Below, piece by piece: positions 14,300 to 21,246 of a stretch of 24,096 nucleotides of DNA. The stretch comes from GJ-E10 sp035625725. Its GTDB lineage: Bacteria; Pseudomonadota; Gammaproteobacteria; Burkholderiales; Burkholderiaceae_F. The stretch spans positions 1 through 24,096 of the forward strand of contig DASPPB010000077.1 in the NCBI GenBank assembly GCA_035625725.1, in the 5' to 3' direction. The position numbers were made by a program, and so were the translations under genes. Each line of letters starts with the position of its first letter. Positions within the stretch are counted from its first letter, which is position 1. The notes beneath the pieces were generated by a model. It saw only the letters and a list, made by a program, of their open reading frames with translations, ran no database searches and was not told the origin of the DNA.

Positions 14300-14689
14300 A
14301 TGGCGAGCGCATTTGAGATGCACGGGGCATTTAGCTGGACCGAGTTGCTCACGAGCGATGTTGCGGCCGCGCGCAAGTTCTACGGCGAACTGCTCGGGTG
14401 GAAAATCCGCGACATGGAGGGCTCCTCCATGGGCTACCGCATCATCAGCACGGGCGAGCAGGACGTGGGCGGCATGATGGCGATTCCCGATAAGGCCAAG
14501 GGCATGGCACCGGCCTGGGGTACGTACGTGACCGTCAAAAACGTCGACGAGACGACCGCGCGCGTGAAGGCGCTGGGCGGCAAAGTGCTCTCGGCACCCC
14601 AGGACATTCCCGGGGTCGGGCGTTTTTCCGTGATTCAGGATCCGCAGGGCGCGACGCTCTCGCTCATTACCTACAGCATGGCCCACTAG
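14300..14689 (+). CDS. VOC-superfamily (glyoxalase/bleomycin-resistance fold) protein
   Basis: This 129-residue single-domain protein starts at the ATG at 14300, preceded by AAGGAGG at a six-base spacing. Upstream in-frame codons do not look like protein. It shows the VOC beginning FSWTELLTSDVAAARKFYGELLGWKI, a middle that reads VGGMMAIPDKAKG and WGTYVTVKNVDETTARVKALGGKVL, and the end FSVIQDPQGATLSLI. VOC proteins are metal-dependent enzymes (lyases, dioxygenases, antibiotic-binding proteins). This subclass, with an N-terminal SWxEL and a C-terminal DPxGAxxxL, is common but its substrate is unknown. It follows the TonB receptor by 120 bases, with a stem-loop between, so may be separately transcribed. 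Confidence 0.9.
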   Translation: MASAFEMHGAFSWTELLTSDVAAARKFYGELLGWKIRDMEGSSMGYRIISTGEQDVGGMMAIPDKAKGMAPAWGTYVTVKNVDETTARVKALGGKVLSAPQDIPGVGRFSVIQDPQGATLSLITYSMAH

Positions 14690-14730
14690 CCGCAAAGCCG
14701 CGAGGTACGCCGGGAGATTGGTGCCTGGCG

Positions 14731-15990
14731 TCACCTCGTTCGGCGGCCCTCCCCCTTGGCTGCTTGCTCGAGCGCCTGCGAGAGGTCGGCGCGCAGGTCT
14801 TCGATCTCCTCGATTCCGACGGATAGGCGAACCAAACCATCGGCAATGCCCATCTGGTGACGACGCTCGGCGCCCATCTCGTGGTAGATCGTTTCGGCCA
14901 CCGGGATGGCGAGCGTGCGATTGTCGGCCAGATGGCTTGAGAGGATGATGAGGCGCAGCGCATCGAGAAACGCGAAGTGGTCGAGGCCCTCTTGCAGCTC
15001 AAAGCTCAGCAGGGCGCCAAACCCTGTAAAGAGCGCTTTGGCGCGCTCATGCTGCTCGTGGGTAGACAAGCCCGGGTAGTACACGCGCCGAACCTGGGGT
15101 TGCGCTTCAAGCCACTGGGCCAGGGCGAGCGCATTGGCGCCGTTGCGCGCCACGCGCAGCGGCAGCGTTTCGGCACCGATGGCAATGCGGTGCGCATCCT
15201 CCGCGCGCAGAGTGCCGCCCACGTCGCGCAAGCCCTTCTTGCGGATTTGCTGCAGACCCCAGCCCATTGGATCGCCTTTGCGGTACGTGGCCAGGATGTT
15301 GGTAAAGCCCGTCCAGTCAAAAAGCCCCGTATCGCACACGGCGCCGCCCATCGCATTGCCGTGACCACCGATTGCCTTGCTCAAGGAGTGCACGATGAGC
15401 CCGGCCTGGACCGCGCGCGGACGAAACAGCACGGGCGTTGTAAGCGTGTTATCTACGACGTACAGCAACCGGCGTTGCGCGCACAGTGCGCCAATGCCTG
15501 CGAGGTCGGCAATCTGGGTGCGGGGATTGGCGATCGTCTCCACAAAGACCATGCGCGTGTTGGCCTGCAGGGCCTGCTCGACCGCACTTGCCTGCGTGGC
15601 ATCGACGTAGCTCACCGCTACGCCCAATCCTTGCAGTGTCTGCAACAAGCTGTTGGTGTTCCCGAACAGGTACTGGCTGCTTACGACGTGGTCCCCGGCG
15701 CGCAGCAGCGCTAGAAAGATTGCCGAGACGGCAGCCATGCCCGTGCCAAAGCAGGCGGTGGCGCGCGCTTCTTCCAGAAGCGAGATCTGCGCCTCAAGCG
15801 CCGCACCCGTCGGATTGCCCTGGCGCGCGTAGATGAAGCCCGGCTTTTCCCCTTGGAAGACGGCGGCCAGTTCGGCGGCACTGCGGTAGGCGTAGGCCAC
15901 GGCCGTGTGCATGGGTTTGTGCACGGCGCCGTGCTCTACGCCACCAAGGCGGTCGGCATGCAAAATGCGGGTAGTCAGACCGAACTTCAT
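14731..15990 (-). CDS. Cys/Met-metabolism PLP-dependent enzyme (cystathionine gamma-synthase / O-acylhomoserine sulfhydrylase-like)
   Basis: This 419-residue transsulfuration-type enzyme starts at the ATG at 15988-15990 (MKFGLTTRILHADRLGG). The open frame continues upstream antisense-like into regA and is not used. Motifs are YARQGNPT (54-61) for cofactor phosphate binding, FGTGMAAVSA (81-90), NPRTQIADL, VVDNT with Asp180, and HSLSKAIGGHGNAMGG with the Schiff-base Lys205. The substrate-binding tail includes VRLSVGIEEIEDL, as usual. The HGNAMGG variant, instead of the common GHSDVIAG, is typical of a subgroup annotated only as 'cystathionine gamma-synthase family'. The sulfur donor and substrate are therefore not fixed. 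It lies 60 bases after regA on the same strand and converges with the VOC gene. Confidence 0.9.
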   Translation of the reverse strand: MKFGLTTRILHADRLGGVEHGAVHKPMHTAVAYAYRSAAELAAVFQGEKPGFIYARQGNPTGAALEAQISLLEEARATACFGTGMAAVSAIFLALLRAGDHVVSSQYLFGNTNSLLQTLQGLGVAVSYVDATQASAVEQALQANTRMVFVETIANPRTQIADLAGIGALCAQRRLLYVVDNTLTTPVLFRPRAVQAGLIVHSLSKAIGGHGNAMGGAVCDTGLFDWTGFTNILATYRKGDPMGWGLQQIRKKGLRDVGGTLRAEDAHRIAIGAETLPLRVARNGANALALAQWLEAQPQVRRVYYPGLSTHEQHERAKALFTGFGALLSFELQEGLDHFAFLDALRLIILSSHLADNRTLAIPVAETIYHEMGAERRHQMGIADGLVRLSVGIEEIEDLRADLSQALEQAAKGEGRRTR

Positions 15991-16049
15991 GCGTTCAGTA
16001 TTGTCGTGTGCTGACCCAATTGTATGCGCCCGACGGCGTGCGTAGCGCC

Positions 16050-16619
16050 TTACTCCTTGGTCGGGCGCTTGACGAGTTTGCGCTGCAGTGTGCGTCGGTG
16101 CATTTTTAGCGCGCGCGCGGTGGCCGAGACGTTGCCGCCGTTGTCGGCGAGAACGCGCTGGATGTGCTCCCACTCCAGGCGCGGCACCGAGAGGGTTTCC
16201 TCGGGTGCGGCCTTGGTGTCGGGGTCCTCGTCTTGCAGCAGGGCGCGGACGATGGCCTCGACCTCGACCGGCTTGGCAAGGTACTGGTGGGCGCCAAGTT
16301 TGATGGCATCGACCGCCGTCGAGATGCTCGCGTAGCCCGTTAAAACGACAATCGTGCAATCGGCATTGGATTTTTTGAGCGCTTCGATGAGTTTCAAGCC
16401 CGAGGAGCCGGCTAGGTTTAAGTCCAGCAGCGCGAAGTCCGGAACGTAGCCCAGGCCAAGCAGCGCGGCGCAGGAGGAAACCGACTCAGCGCTCCGGACG
16501 GAGAAGCCGCGCGCGCTTAAGGCGCGCGCCAGCACGCGGGTCAATGCCGCATCGTCATCGACGAGCAGGAGGTTGCCGTGATGCGAGGGCTGCGCGGTCG
16601 GTGTCACGATGTGCTGCAA
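16050..16619 (-). CDS. regA: RegA/PrrA/ActR-type response regulator
   Basis: This 189-residue transcription regulator pairs with the RegB kinase just upstream. The receiver domain (about 15-130) has LLVDDD (18-23), LLDLNLAGSSGLKLI with phospho-acceptor Asp66, VVLTGYASISTAVDAIKLGA with Thr94, and the Lys116 of YLAKPVE. A short linker leads to a Fis-type helix-turn-helix (LEWEHIQRVLADNGGNVSATARALKMHRRTLQRKL, 148-182), nearly identical in pattern to RegA homologues that control redox-linked genes such as respiration, CO2 and nitrogen fixation. The start is uncertain: TTG at 16619 (used here) or GTG at 16607. AAGG sits only one base before the TTG. The gene begins three bases after the regB stop, so the two are co-transcribed. 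Confidence 0.93.
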   Translation of the reverse strand: MQHIVTPTAQPSHHGNLLLVDDDAALTRVLARALSARGFSVRSAESVSSCAALLGLGYVPDFALLDLNLAGSSGLKLIEALKKSNADCTIVVLTGYASISTAVDAIKLGAHQYLAKPVEVEAIVRALLQDEDPDTKAAPEETLSVPRLEWEHIQRVLADNGGNVSATARALKMHRRTLQRKLVKRPTKE

Positions 16620-16622
16620 ACC

Positions 16623-17894
16623 TTACGCCGCGGGCGCGCGTAGGGCCTCAAGGGGCAGGAACACTTGCGCTACCGTGCCGCCGCCTTCGCGCGCACTCAA
16701 CTCGAGCTCTCCGCCGCTTCGTTCGATCGCGGCGAAGGCCAGCATCACGCCCACGCCGCGACCCTCCCCACGGGTGCTCACCACATCGCGGCCCAGGCGC
16801 TCCCGCACGTCGCCGGCGATGCCAACCCCGCGGTCCAGAACACGAATGCGCAGCGCCTGGTTGTCCCAGCTTCCCTCGATCTCGACTTTGTCCGGGCTCG
16901 CATCGGCCGCATTGTTGAAGAGGTTCAAAAACGCCTGGCCGAGTGTGCCGTCCATGGCCAGGCGCGGTCCCGGGCGGGTGCCGGCCAGGCGCACGCCGGG
17001 CGCGACCATCGGTCGCTGTAGCCGCCAGCGCTGCAGCAGCTCCTCGATCCAGACATCGAGCGGCATCGTGGATACGGCCTCGGCGCGGGAGGTTCCGGCC
17101 TGGGCCGCGAGCTGCGTGATGATGCGCTTGCAGTCCCCGATCTGCGCTTGCATGAGCTCGACGTCCTCGCGCTGCGATGTTGTAAGCGTGGCGTCGCCCG
17201 CAAGCTCGCCGGCCAGCACCGCCATGGTAGCCAGGGGTGTACCCAGTTCGTGCGCCGCCCCGGCAGCGAGGTTGCCCAGCGCCACCACGCGTTCATTGCG
17301 AATGGCGCTCTCGCGCGCTGAGGCGAGCTCGGCGTCGCGCTGGCGTACCGCGGCCGTGAGGCGAAGGACCGACCAGCAGATTGCGACCGCAGAAAAAAGA
17401 AATATGAGCCACATGCCGATCAGGTGGATTTCGAGCGCCTTTTGCGGATCGTGCAGGTGCACATCCACGTGCACGAAGTTCACCAGCGAGTAGCAGCCGA
17501 TCGACACGGCGGCCAGGATGGTCGCCAGGTGCGCCTCGAGCATGGCCGCGCCCACTGCGATCCAGAGCAGATACAGGCTGATGAGCGGGTTGGTCGAGCC
17601 GCCAGCGAGATACGTGATCGCGGTGAGTGCGGCAACGTCAAAGAGCAGTTGTGCAAAAAGCTGTCCATCACCGGAGGCTGTAGCGCGCGGGCTGTAGGCG
17701 ATCGAGGCGAGATTTAGCCCGAGCTGCGCCGTGCAGATGGCAAGCACGGGCTCTAGCGAGACGCCGGTGCCCAGCCATTCGCGCGTGAGCAGCACGAGTC
17801 CGAGTTCGGCGACGATCGCGACCCAGCGCAGCGTCACGAGGCGCCGCAGCCGGTTGGACGGGTCCGTCGATGGGGTGGTGGGTAGCGCGCTCAT
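16623..17894 (-). CDS. regB: RegB/PrrB-type redox-sensing histidine kinase
   Basis: This 423-residue inner-membrane sensor starts at the ATG at 17892-17894. Its frame is open upstream, but MSALPTTPST with the first membrane helix at 19-37 fits the family. Six membrane segments cover about 20-177. Between helices lies GGSTNP (98-103), corresponding to the GGxxNP quinone-binding motif of RegB. The H-box AAGAAHELGTPLATMAVLAGEL carries His215. Cys255 in QIGDCKRII matches the position of the redox-active cysteine reported in RegB. The N-box NLFNNAADAS (324-333), DRGVGI and GEGRGVGV complete the ATPase domain. RegB autophosphorylates and passes phosphate to RegA under reducing conditions. A small Trp-rich membrane gene and a tetraloop hairpin lie upstream on the same strand. 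Confidence 0.93.
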   Translation of the reverse strand: MSALPTTPSTDPSNRLRRLVTLRWVAIVAELGLVLLTREWLGTGVSLEPVLAICTAQLGLNLASIAYSPRATASGDGQLFAQLLFDVAALTAITYLAGGSTNPLISLYLLWIAVGAAMLEAHLATILAAVSIGCYSLVNFVHVDVHLHDPQKALEIHLIGMWLIFLFSAVAICWSVLRLTAAVRQRDAELASARESAIRNERVVALGNLAAGAAHELGTPLATMAVLAGELAGDATLTTSQREDVELMQAQIGDCKRIITQLAAQAGTSRAEAVSTMPLDVWIEELLQRWRLQRPMVAPGVRLAGTRPGPRLAMDGTLGQAFLNLFNNAADASPDKVEIEGSWDNQALRIRVLDRGVGIAGDVRERLGRDVVSTRGEGRGVGVMLAFAAIERSGGELELSAREGGGTVAQVFLPLEALRAPAA

Positions 17895-18007
17895 CTGGTC
17901 GCCCGCAAGAAGGGGCGCATGATACGAGAGCCGCGCAGGCCCAGGGGCCGCTACCGCGGCACGTCGGGCGGATGTCGCGCAAACTGCCCTCGGCCGACGC
18001 TTTGGGA

Positions 18008-18023
18008 CCGAAGTTGCCTTCGG
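18008..18023 (-). repeat. GCAA-tetraloop hairpin between the 53-aa gene and regB
   Basis: On the minus strand CCGAAG-GCAA-CTTCGG makes a perfect 6-bp stem closed by a GNRA tetraloop, a very stable RNA structure. It lies 15 bases after the stop of the small gene at 18038-18199 and about 115 bases before the regB start. No T-tract follows. It could mark a processed or attenuated transcript end. Confidence 0.45.
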
Positions 18024-18037
18024 CGGTGCGGTCGCCT

Positions 18038-18199
18038 CTACCGGTAGAGCAGCCAGACGGGCAGCCAAGTAGCTAACCAGCCGCCAAGCCAGATCGCCAA
18101 CCAGATCAAGCTACGGTTGGCCGACTCGTCGCGCGGGACCTTGCGTCCCAGGTTGCCAGGCATCCATGCGCGATTCATCCAAGCGCCGGGCATTCGCAC
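18038..18199 (-). CDS. Trp-rich membrane microprotein, 53 aa, unknown
   Basis: This very small protein is not recognised. The GTG start at 18197-18199 is chosen because AGAGG lies seven bases upstream; ATGs at 18193 and 18178 are alternatives. The first 30 residues are polar and basic (NLGRKVPRDESANRS). The last 24 form one membrane segment with Trp-Leu repeated every four residues: WLAI, WLGG, WLAT, WLPV, WLLY (residues 33-52), ending in Arg. Seven of 53 residues are Trp. The Leu codon after each Trp varies (TTG, CTT, TTA, CTG, CTG), so the repeat is conserved at protein level more than at DNA level. It lies upstream of regB on the same strand. No known family is claimed. Confidence 0.5.
   Translation of the reverse strand: MRMPGAWMNRAWMPGNLGRKVPRDESANRSLIWLAIWLGGWLATWLPVWLLYR
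18044..18103 (-). repeat. Degenerate 12-bp tandem repeat encoding WLxx x5
   Basis: Five consecutive 12-base units encode Trp-Leu-x-x. TGG is invariant in each unit, while the Leu codons and the two variable codons differ. Confidence 0.6.
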
Positions 18200-18536
18200 G
18201 GTGAGACCTCTGAAACGGCGATGCATGGCCCTGCGGCCAGCCGCCCGTTGACGCTCGCTCGCCGCGGCGCGCAACGGCGCATCGTCAAGGGAGGCTGGCC
18301 CCCGCAGGTTCCGTAGCCGCCAGTGCCGCGGCGCGCAGCATCGTCCGTGGTAGGGCGCGCGCATGTCGTGGCCAAGCGACTTCAGAACCTTTCGCAAGCA
18401 ATACCCGTGCCCGCAGGCGCGCAAAGGGCTGTCCTCGCCGTGATTGCAAGGAATAACAGTTGCTTACGAGCGGACCGACCTCAGCCTGAACCAGGCCGCG
18501 GGGAAACCATATAGATGGTGCAAAGCGCCAATTGCC
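18200..18536. other. Intergenic stretch with an imperfect direct repeat
   Basis: About 337 bases have no credible gene on either strand. GCCGCGGCGCGCA followed by GCATCGTC occurs at 18261-18286, with a 5-base spacer, and at 18325-18345 without the spacer. ACCAT-ATAG-ATGGT (18508-18521 region) is a small palindrome. The AGAGG ribosome-binding site of the 53-aa gene is at its low-coordinate end (18207-18211). Confidence 0.4.
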
Positions 18537-18806
18537 TCAGCATTGTGCAGGACCGAACGCGGCTGCCCCTATGTGGAGCGGCGCGTGCGGCGTTGTCAGG
18601 CCGTGCGGCGGCCGAAAGAACTCCATGCGCCGGTAGTACATCGCTGCGAGCCCGATCGCAATGACGGTAGTGAAGATGAGCGGAAAGAGCAGCGCCCAAA
18701 GCGCCGCGTTGCGCCGGCGCTTGGCCTGGCGGCGGGCGAGTTCCTGCTTTGCGGCCGACGCCTCGGGGCCGGCCGGCACCGTTGGTCGGCCTTTTTTTGT
18801 TTTCAC
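18537..18806 (-). CDS. Small single-pass membrane protein, 89 aa, unknown
   Basis: This protein is not assigned to a named family. The GTG start at 18804-18806 is chosen because AAGG lies nine bases upstream. Longer upstream versions begin in AT-rich intergenic sequence. The product has a basic N-terminal tail (VKTKKGRPTVPAG, then QELARRQAKRRRNAA, residues 21-35). One membrane helix covers about 36-57 (LWALLFPLIFTTVIAIGLAAM). A YYRRMEFFRPPHG segment follows, then a Pro/Ala-rich tail. The positive residues before the helix predict an N-in orientation. It is divergent from the MCC beta gene with a 139-base gap that probably holds both promoters. Composition and clean start support a real gene; the role is unknown. 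Confidence 0.6.
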   Translation of the reverse strand: MKTKKGRPTVPAGPEASAAKQELARRQAKRRRNAALWALLFPLIFTTVIAIGLAAMYYRRMEFFRPPHGLTTPHAPLHIGAAAFGPAQC

Positions 18807-18838
18807 AACAACTCGCCTTTTTTCTACGCGCCGACGAC

Positions 18839-18863
18839 TGTCTCCCAAAGGCACATCGAGACA
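18839..18863. promoter_or_regulatory. Inverted repeat overlapping the MCC operon -35 box
   Basis: TGTCTC (18839-18844) and GAGACA (18858-18863) form a 6+6 inverted repeat with a 13-base spacer. The right arm is the candidate -35 box of the leucine operon. It could be the operator of a leucine-pathway regulator, but I do not match it to a known consensus. Confidence 0.3.
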
Positions 18864-18886
18864 CGCGCAATGCGGCACGATATGCT
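18858..18886 (+). promoter_or_regulatory. Candidate sigma-70 promoter of the leucine-degradation operon
   Basis: GAGACA (18858-18863) and TATGCT (18881-18886) are separated by 17 bases, each matching four of six consensus positions. Transcription would start about 52 bases before the MCC beta ATG at 18946. Confidence 0.4.
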
Positions 18887-18945
18887 CGCGCGTATTTGAG
18901 GCTCAGATCCCAGCCCAACGCTGCCGCCAACTCGCCTACCGACCG

Positions 18946-20565
18946 ATGAGCGTACTTTCGACCAATATCGACCCGCGTTCGGACGAGTTTCAGGCAAATG
19001 CTACTGCGATGCGCTCGCTTGTGCAGGAGCTGCGCTCACGCGCCGAGGCGGTTGCCCAGGGCGGAGGGGCGGAGGCCTGCGAAAAACACGTGGCACGCGG
19101 CAAGCTCCTCGTGCGCGACCGCATCGACCAGCTGATCGATCCGGGCTCGCCGTTTCTCGAAATCGGTCAGCTCGCTGCCTGGGGGATGTACGAAGGCGAG
19201 GCCCCTGCCGCCGGCATCGTGGCCGGCGTGGGAACGGTCCAGGGCACGCACTGCATGGTCATCGCCAACGACGCTACCGTCAAGGGCGGCACGTACTACC
19301 CGATGACGGTAAAAAAGCATCTGCGGGCCCAGGAGATCGCGCAGCAAAATCGCATGCCCTGCATCTATCTCGTCGACTCGGGGGGTGCGTTCCTGCCGCG
19401 CCAAGACGAGGTGTTCCCCGACCGCGATCACTTCGGTCGAATCTTTTACAACCAGGCCAACATGTCGGCGCTTGGCATACCGCAAGTGGCGGTGGTGATG
19501 GGCTCGTGCACCGCGGGTGGAGCCTACGTACCGGCCATGAGCGACGAGACGGTCATCGTGCGCGAACAAGGAACCATCTTTCTGGGTGGGCCTCCGCTTG
19601 TGCGCGCGGCTACCGGCGAGGTGGTGAGCGCCGAGGAACTGGGTGGCGCCGACGTGCACACGCGCGTCTCGGGGGTTGCCGACCATCTGGCGCAAAACGA
19701 CCAGCATGCGCTGGCCATCGCGCAGCGCATCGTAGCCAACCTCAATCGGGCCGCGGGCGGCCTGGCCGCGGCTTCGCCCCTCGCGGGCGCGGTCGAGGAG
19801 CCCCTGTATGACGCGGCCGAGATCTACGGCATCGTGCCCGCGGACATCCGCAAGCCCTACGAGGTGCGGGAGGTCATCGCGCGCGTCGTCGATGGCTCGC
19901 GCCTGGACGAGTTCAAGGCCCGCTACGGCACAACGCTCGTGACGGGCTTTGCGCGCCTGTACGGACTTCCGGTGGGGATCCTCGCCAACAACGGCATCCT
20001 CTTTGGCGAGTCCGCGCAAAAGGCAGCGCATTTCATCGAGCTTTGCGCGCAACGCGAAACCGCGCTCGTTTTTTTGCAGAACATCACGGGCTTCATGGTC
20101 GGGCGCGCCGCCGAAAACAGCGGAATCGCCAAGGACGGGGCCAAGATGGTCACCGCGGTGGCCACGGCGCAGGTGCCCAAGATCACGGTGCTGATCGGCG
20201 GCTCGTTTGGCGCGGGCAACTACGGCATGTGCGGACGGGCGTACTCGCCGCGCTTTTTGTGGACCTGGCCCAACAGTCGCGTTTCGGTCATGGGCGGCGA
20301 ACAGGCCGCGGCCGTGCTGGCGCGGGTGCGCCGCGAGGCGATCGAGGCGCGAGGACGCACGATGAGCGCGCAGGAGGAGGAGGCTTTCAAGGCGCCGATC
20401 CGCGAGCAATACGAGCAGCAGGGCAGTCCGTATTACGCCACCGCCCGCCTCTGGGACGATGGCGTGATCGACCCTGCGCAGACCCGGCGGATACTGGGAT
20501 TGTCGCTGGCGGCGACGCGCAACGCGCCCGTTACGCCCACGCGCTTTGGACTGTTTCGGATGTGA
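18946..20565 (+). CDS. mccB: Methylcrotonyl-CoA carboxylase beta subunit (carboxyltransferase)
   Basis: This 539-residue subunit transfers CO2 from biotin to 3-methylcrotonyl-CoA in leucine breakdown. The ATG at 18946 gives the family N-terminus (IDPRSDEFQANATAMRSLVQELR). Earlier in-frame sequence is intergenic. The N-terminal crotonase-like half has RGKLLVRDRIDQLIDPGSPFLEIG, YLVDSGGAFLPRQDEVFPDRDHFGRIFYNQA and MGSCTAGGAYVPAMSDE. The C-terminal half has ILANNGILFGESAQKAAHFIELC, FLQNITGFMVGRAAE, and GGSFGAGNYGMCGRAYSPRFLWTWPN. The end PTRFGLFRM is typical for MCC rather than propionyl- or acetyl-CoA carboxylase. The alpha subunit lies two genes downstream. A geranyl-CoA carboxylase is the alternative; the adjacent HMG-CoA lyase favours leucine. 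Confidence 0.95.
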   Translation: MSVLSTNIDPRSDEFQANATAMRSLVQELRSRAEAVAQGGGAEACEKHVARGKLLVRDRIDQLIDPGSPFLEIGQLAAWGMYEGEAPAAGIVAGVGTVQGTHCMVIANDATVKGGTYYPMTVKKHLRAQEIAQQNRMPCIYLVDSGGAFLPRQDEVFPDRDHFGRIFYNQANMSALGIPQVAVVMGSCTAGGAYVPAMSDETVIVREQGTIFLGGPPLVRAATGEVVSAEELGGADVHTRVSGVADHLAQNDQHALAIAQRIVANLNRAAGGLAAASPLAGAVEEPLYDAAEIYGIVPADIRKPYEVREVIARVVDGSRLDEFKARYGTTLVTGFARLYGLPVGILANNGILFGESAQKAAHFIELCAQRETALVFLQNITGFMVGRAAENSGIAKDGAKMVTAVATAQVPKITVLIGGSFGAGNYGMCGRAYSPRFLWTWPNSRVSVMGGEQAAAVLARVRREAIEARGRTMSAQEEEAFKAPIREQYEQQGSPYYATARLWDDGVIDPAQTRRILGLSLAATRNAPVTPTRFGLFRM

Positions 20566-20614
20566 GGGGCTTTTGCGAGCGCACAATCGCAGTATTTGCC
20601 GGGGAGCTTAGGGA

Positions 20615-20941
20615 ATGCTGGTCGTGACAACGGAGAACGTCGTTGGCCACCGCGTGGTGGAGGTCAAGGGCCAGGTGTTCGGGGTCGTCGTGCGCTCGCG
20701 AGGGCTCGCAGGCAACATCATGGCGGGCCTGCGCTCGATCGTGGGCGGTGAGATCGCCGAATACACCCAACTTCTGGAGGAGGCGCGGCGCCATGCAATC
20801 GACCGCATGGTGCGTAACGCCCATCAGATGGTCGGCAACGCCGTCGTGATGATGCGCTTTGATTCCTCCGAAATGGGGCAGACGATGAGCGAGATCGTCG
20901 CCTACGGCACGGCCGTCGTCGTTGACAAGGTCGCGGCCTAG
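20615..20941 (+). CDS. YbjQ/UPF0145-family protein (putative heavy-metal-binding domain)
   Basis: This 108-residue cytoplasmic protein contains one YbjQ domain. The pattern VVTTENVVGHRVVEVKGQVFGVVV, then AGLRSIVGGEIAEYTQLLEEARRHAIDRM, then GNAVVMMRFDSSEMGQTMSEIVAYGTAVVV follows E. coli YbjQ. The family is annotated as metal-binding because of structural similarity, but its role is unproven; homopentamers are reported. A Shine-Dalgarno-like AGGGA precedes the ATG at 20615. It lies 49 bases after the MCC beta gene, and the next gene starts two bases after its stop. It therefore sits inside the leucine-degradation operon, in the slot where other bacteria often have the methylglutaconyl-CoA hydratase. 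Confidence 0.88.
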   Translation: MLVVTTENVVGHRVVEVKGQVFGVVVRSRGLAGNIMAGLRSIVGGEIAEYTQLLEEARRHAIDRMVRNAHQMVGNAVVMMRFDSSEMGQTMSEIVAYGTAVVVDKVAA

Positions 20942-20943
20942 CG

Positions 20944-21246
20944 ATGCTGCGCAAGGCGTTGTTTCTGATCGCCCTGGCGCTACTGGTGCTGGGCTTGGGC
21001 GCATGGCTGGCCGGCGCCCCGTCGGGCCTGCCCATGACGATCTGGGGAGCCGTGCTCCTCGTTGCTCTTCTCATCGAGCGCTGGCGCTACCGCCCGGCGG
21101 GCAGTGCGCAGCATCCGGCGTGGCAGGAGACCGATGAGCGCTTCATCGATCCGGAGACCGGTCGCGCGATGCGCGTCTTCTACAACCCCAGCACCGGCGA
21201 GCGCCGCTACGAATGGGTGCAGCCCGAGGATCGCGGCGCGGCCTAA
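20944..21246 (+). CDS. Two-TM membrane protein of unknown function
   Basis: This 100-residue protein has two membrane segments at about 4-24 (LFLIALALLVLGLGAWLAG) and 29-44 (LPMTIWGAVLLVALLIE). A cytoplasmic or periplasmic tail follows with WQETDERFIDPETGRAMRVFYNPSTGERRYEW. The motif DPETG...V(F/Y)YNPxTGERRY recurs in short conserved proteins of proteobacteria, but no function is known to me. It starts two bases after the YbjQ gene, and its TAA overlaps the MCC alpha ATG in TAATG. Tight coupling on both sides suggests co-production with the carboxylase. Whether it has a role in leucine use is inference only. Confidence 0.8.
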   Translation: MLRKALFLIALALLVLGLGAWLAGAPSGLPMTIWGAVLLVALLIERWRYRPAGSAQHPAWQETDERFIDPETGRAMRVFYNPSTGERRYEWVQPEDRGAA

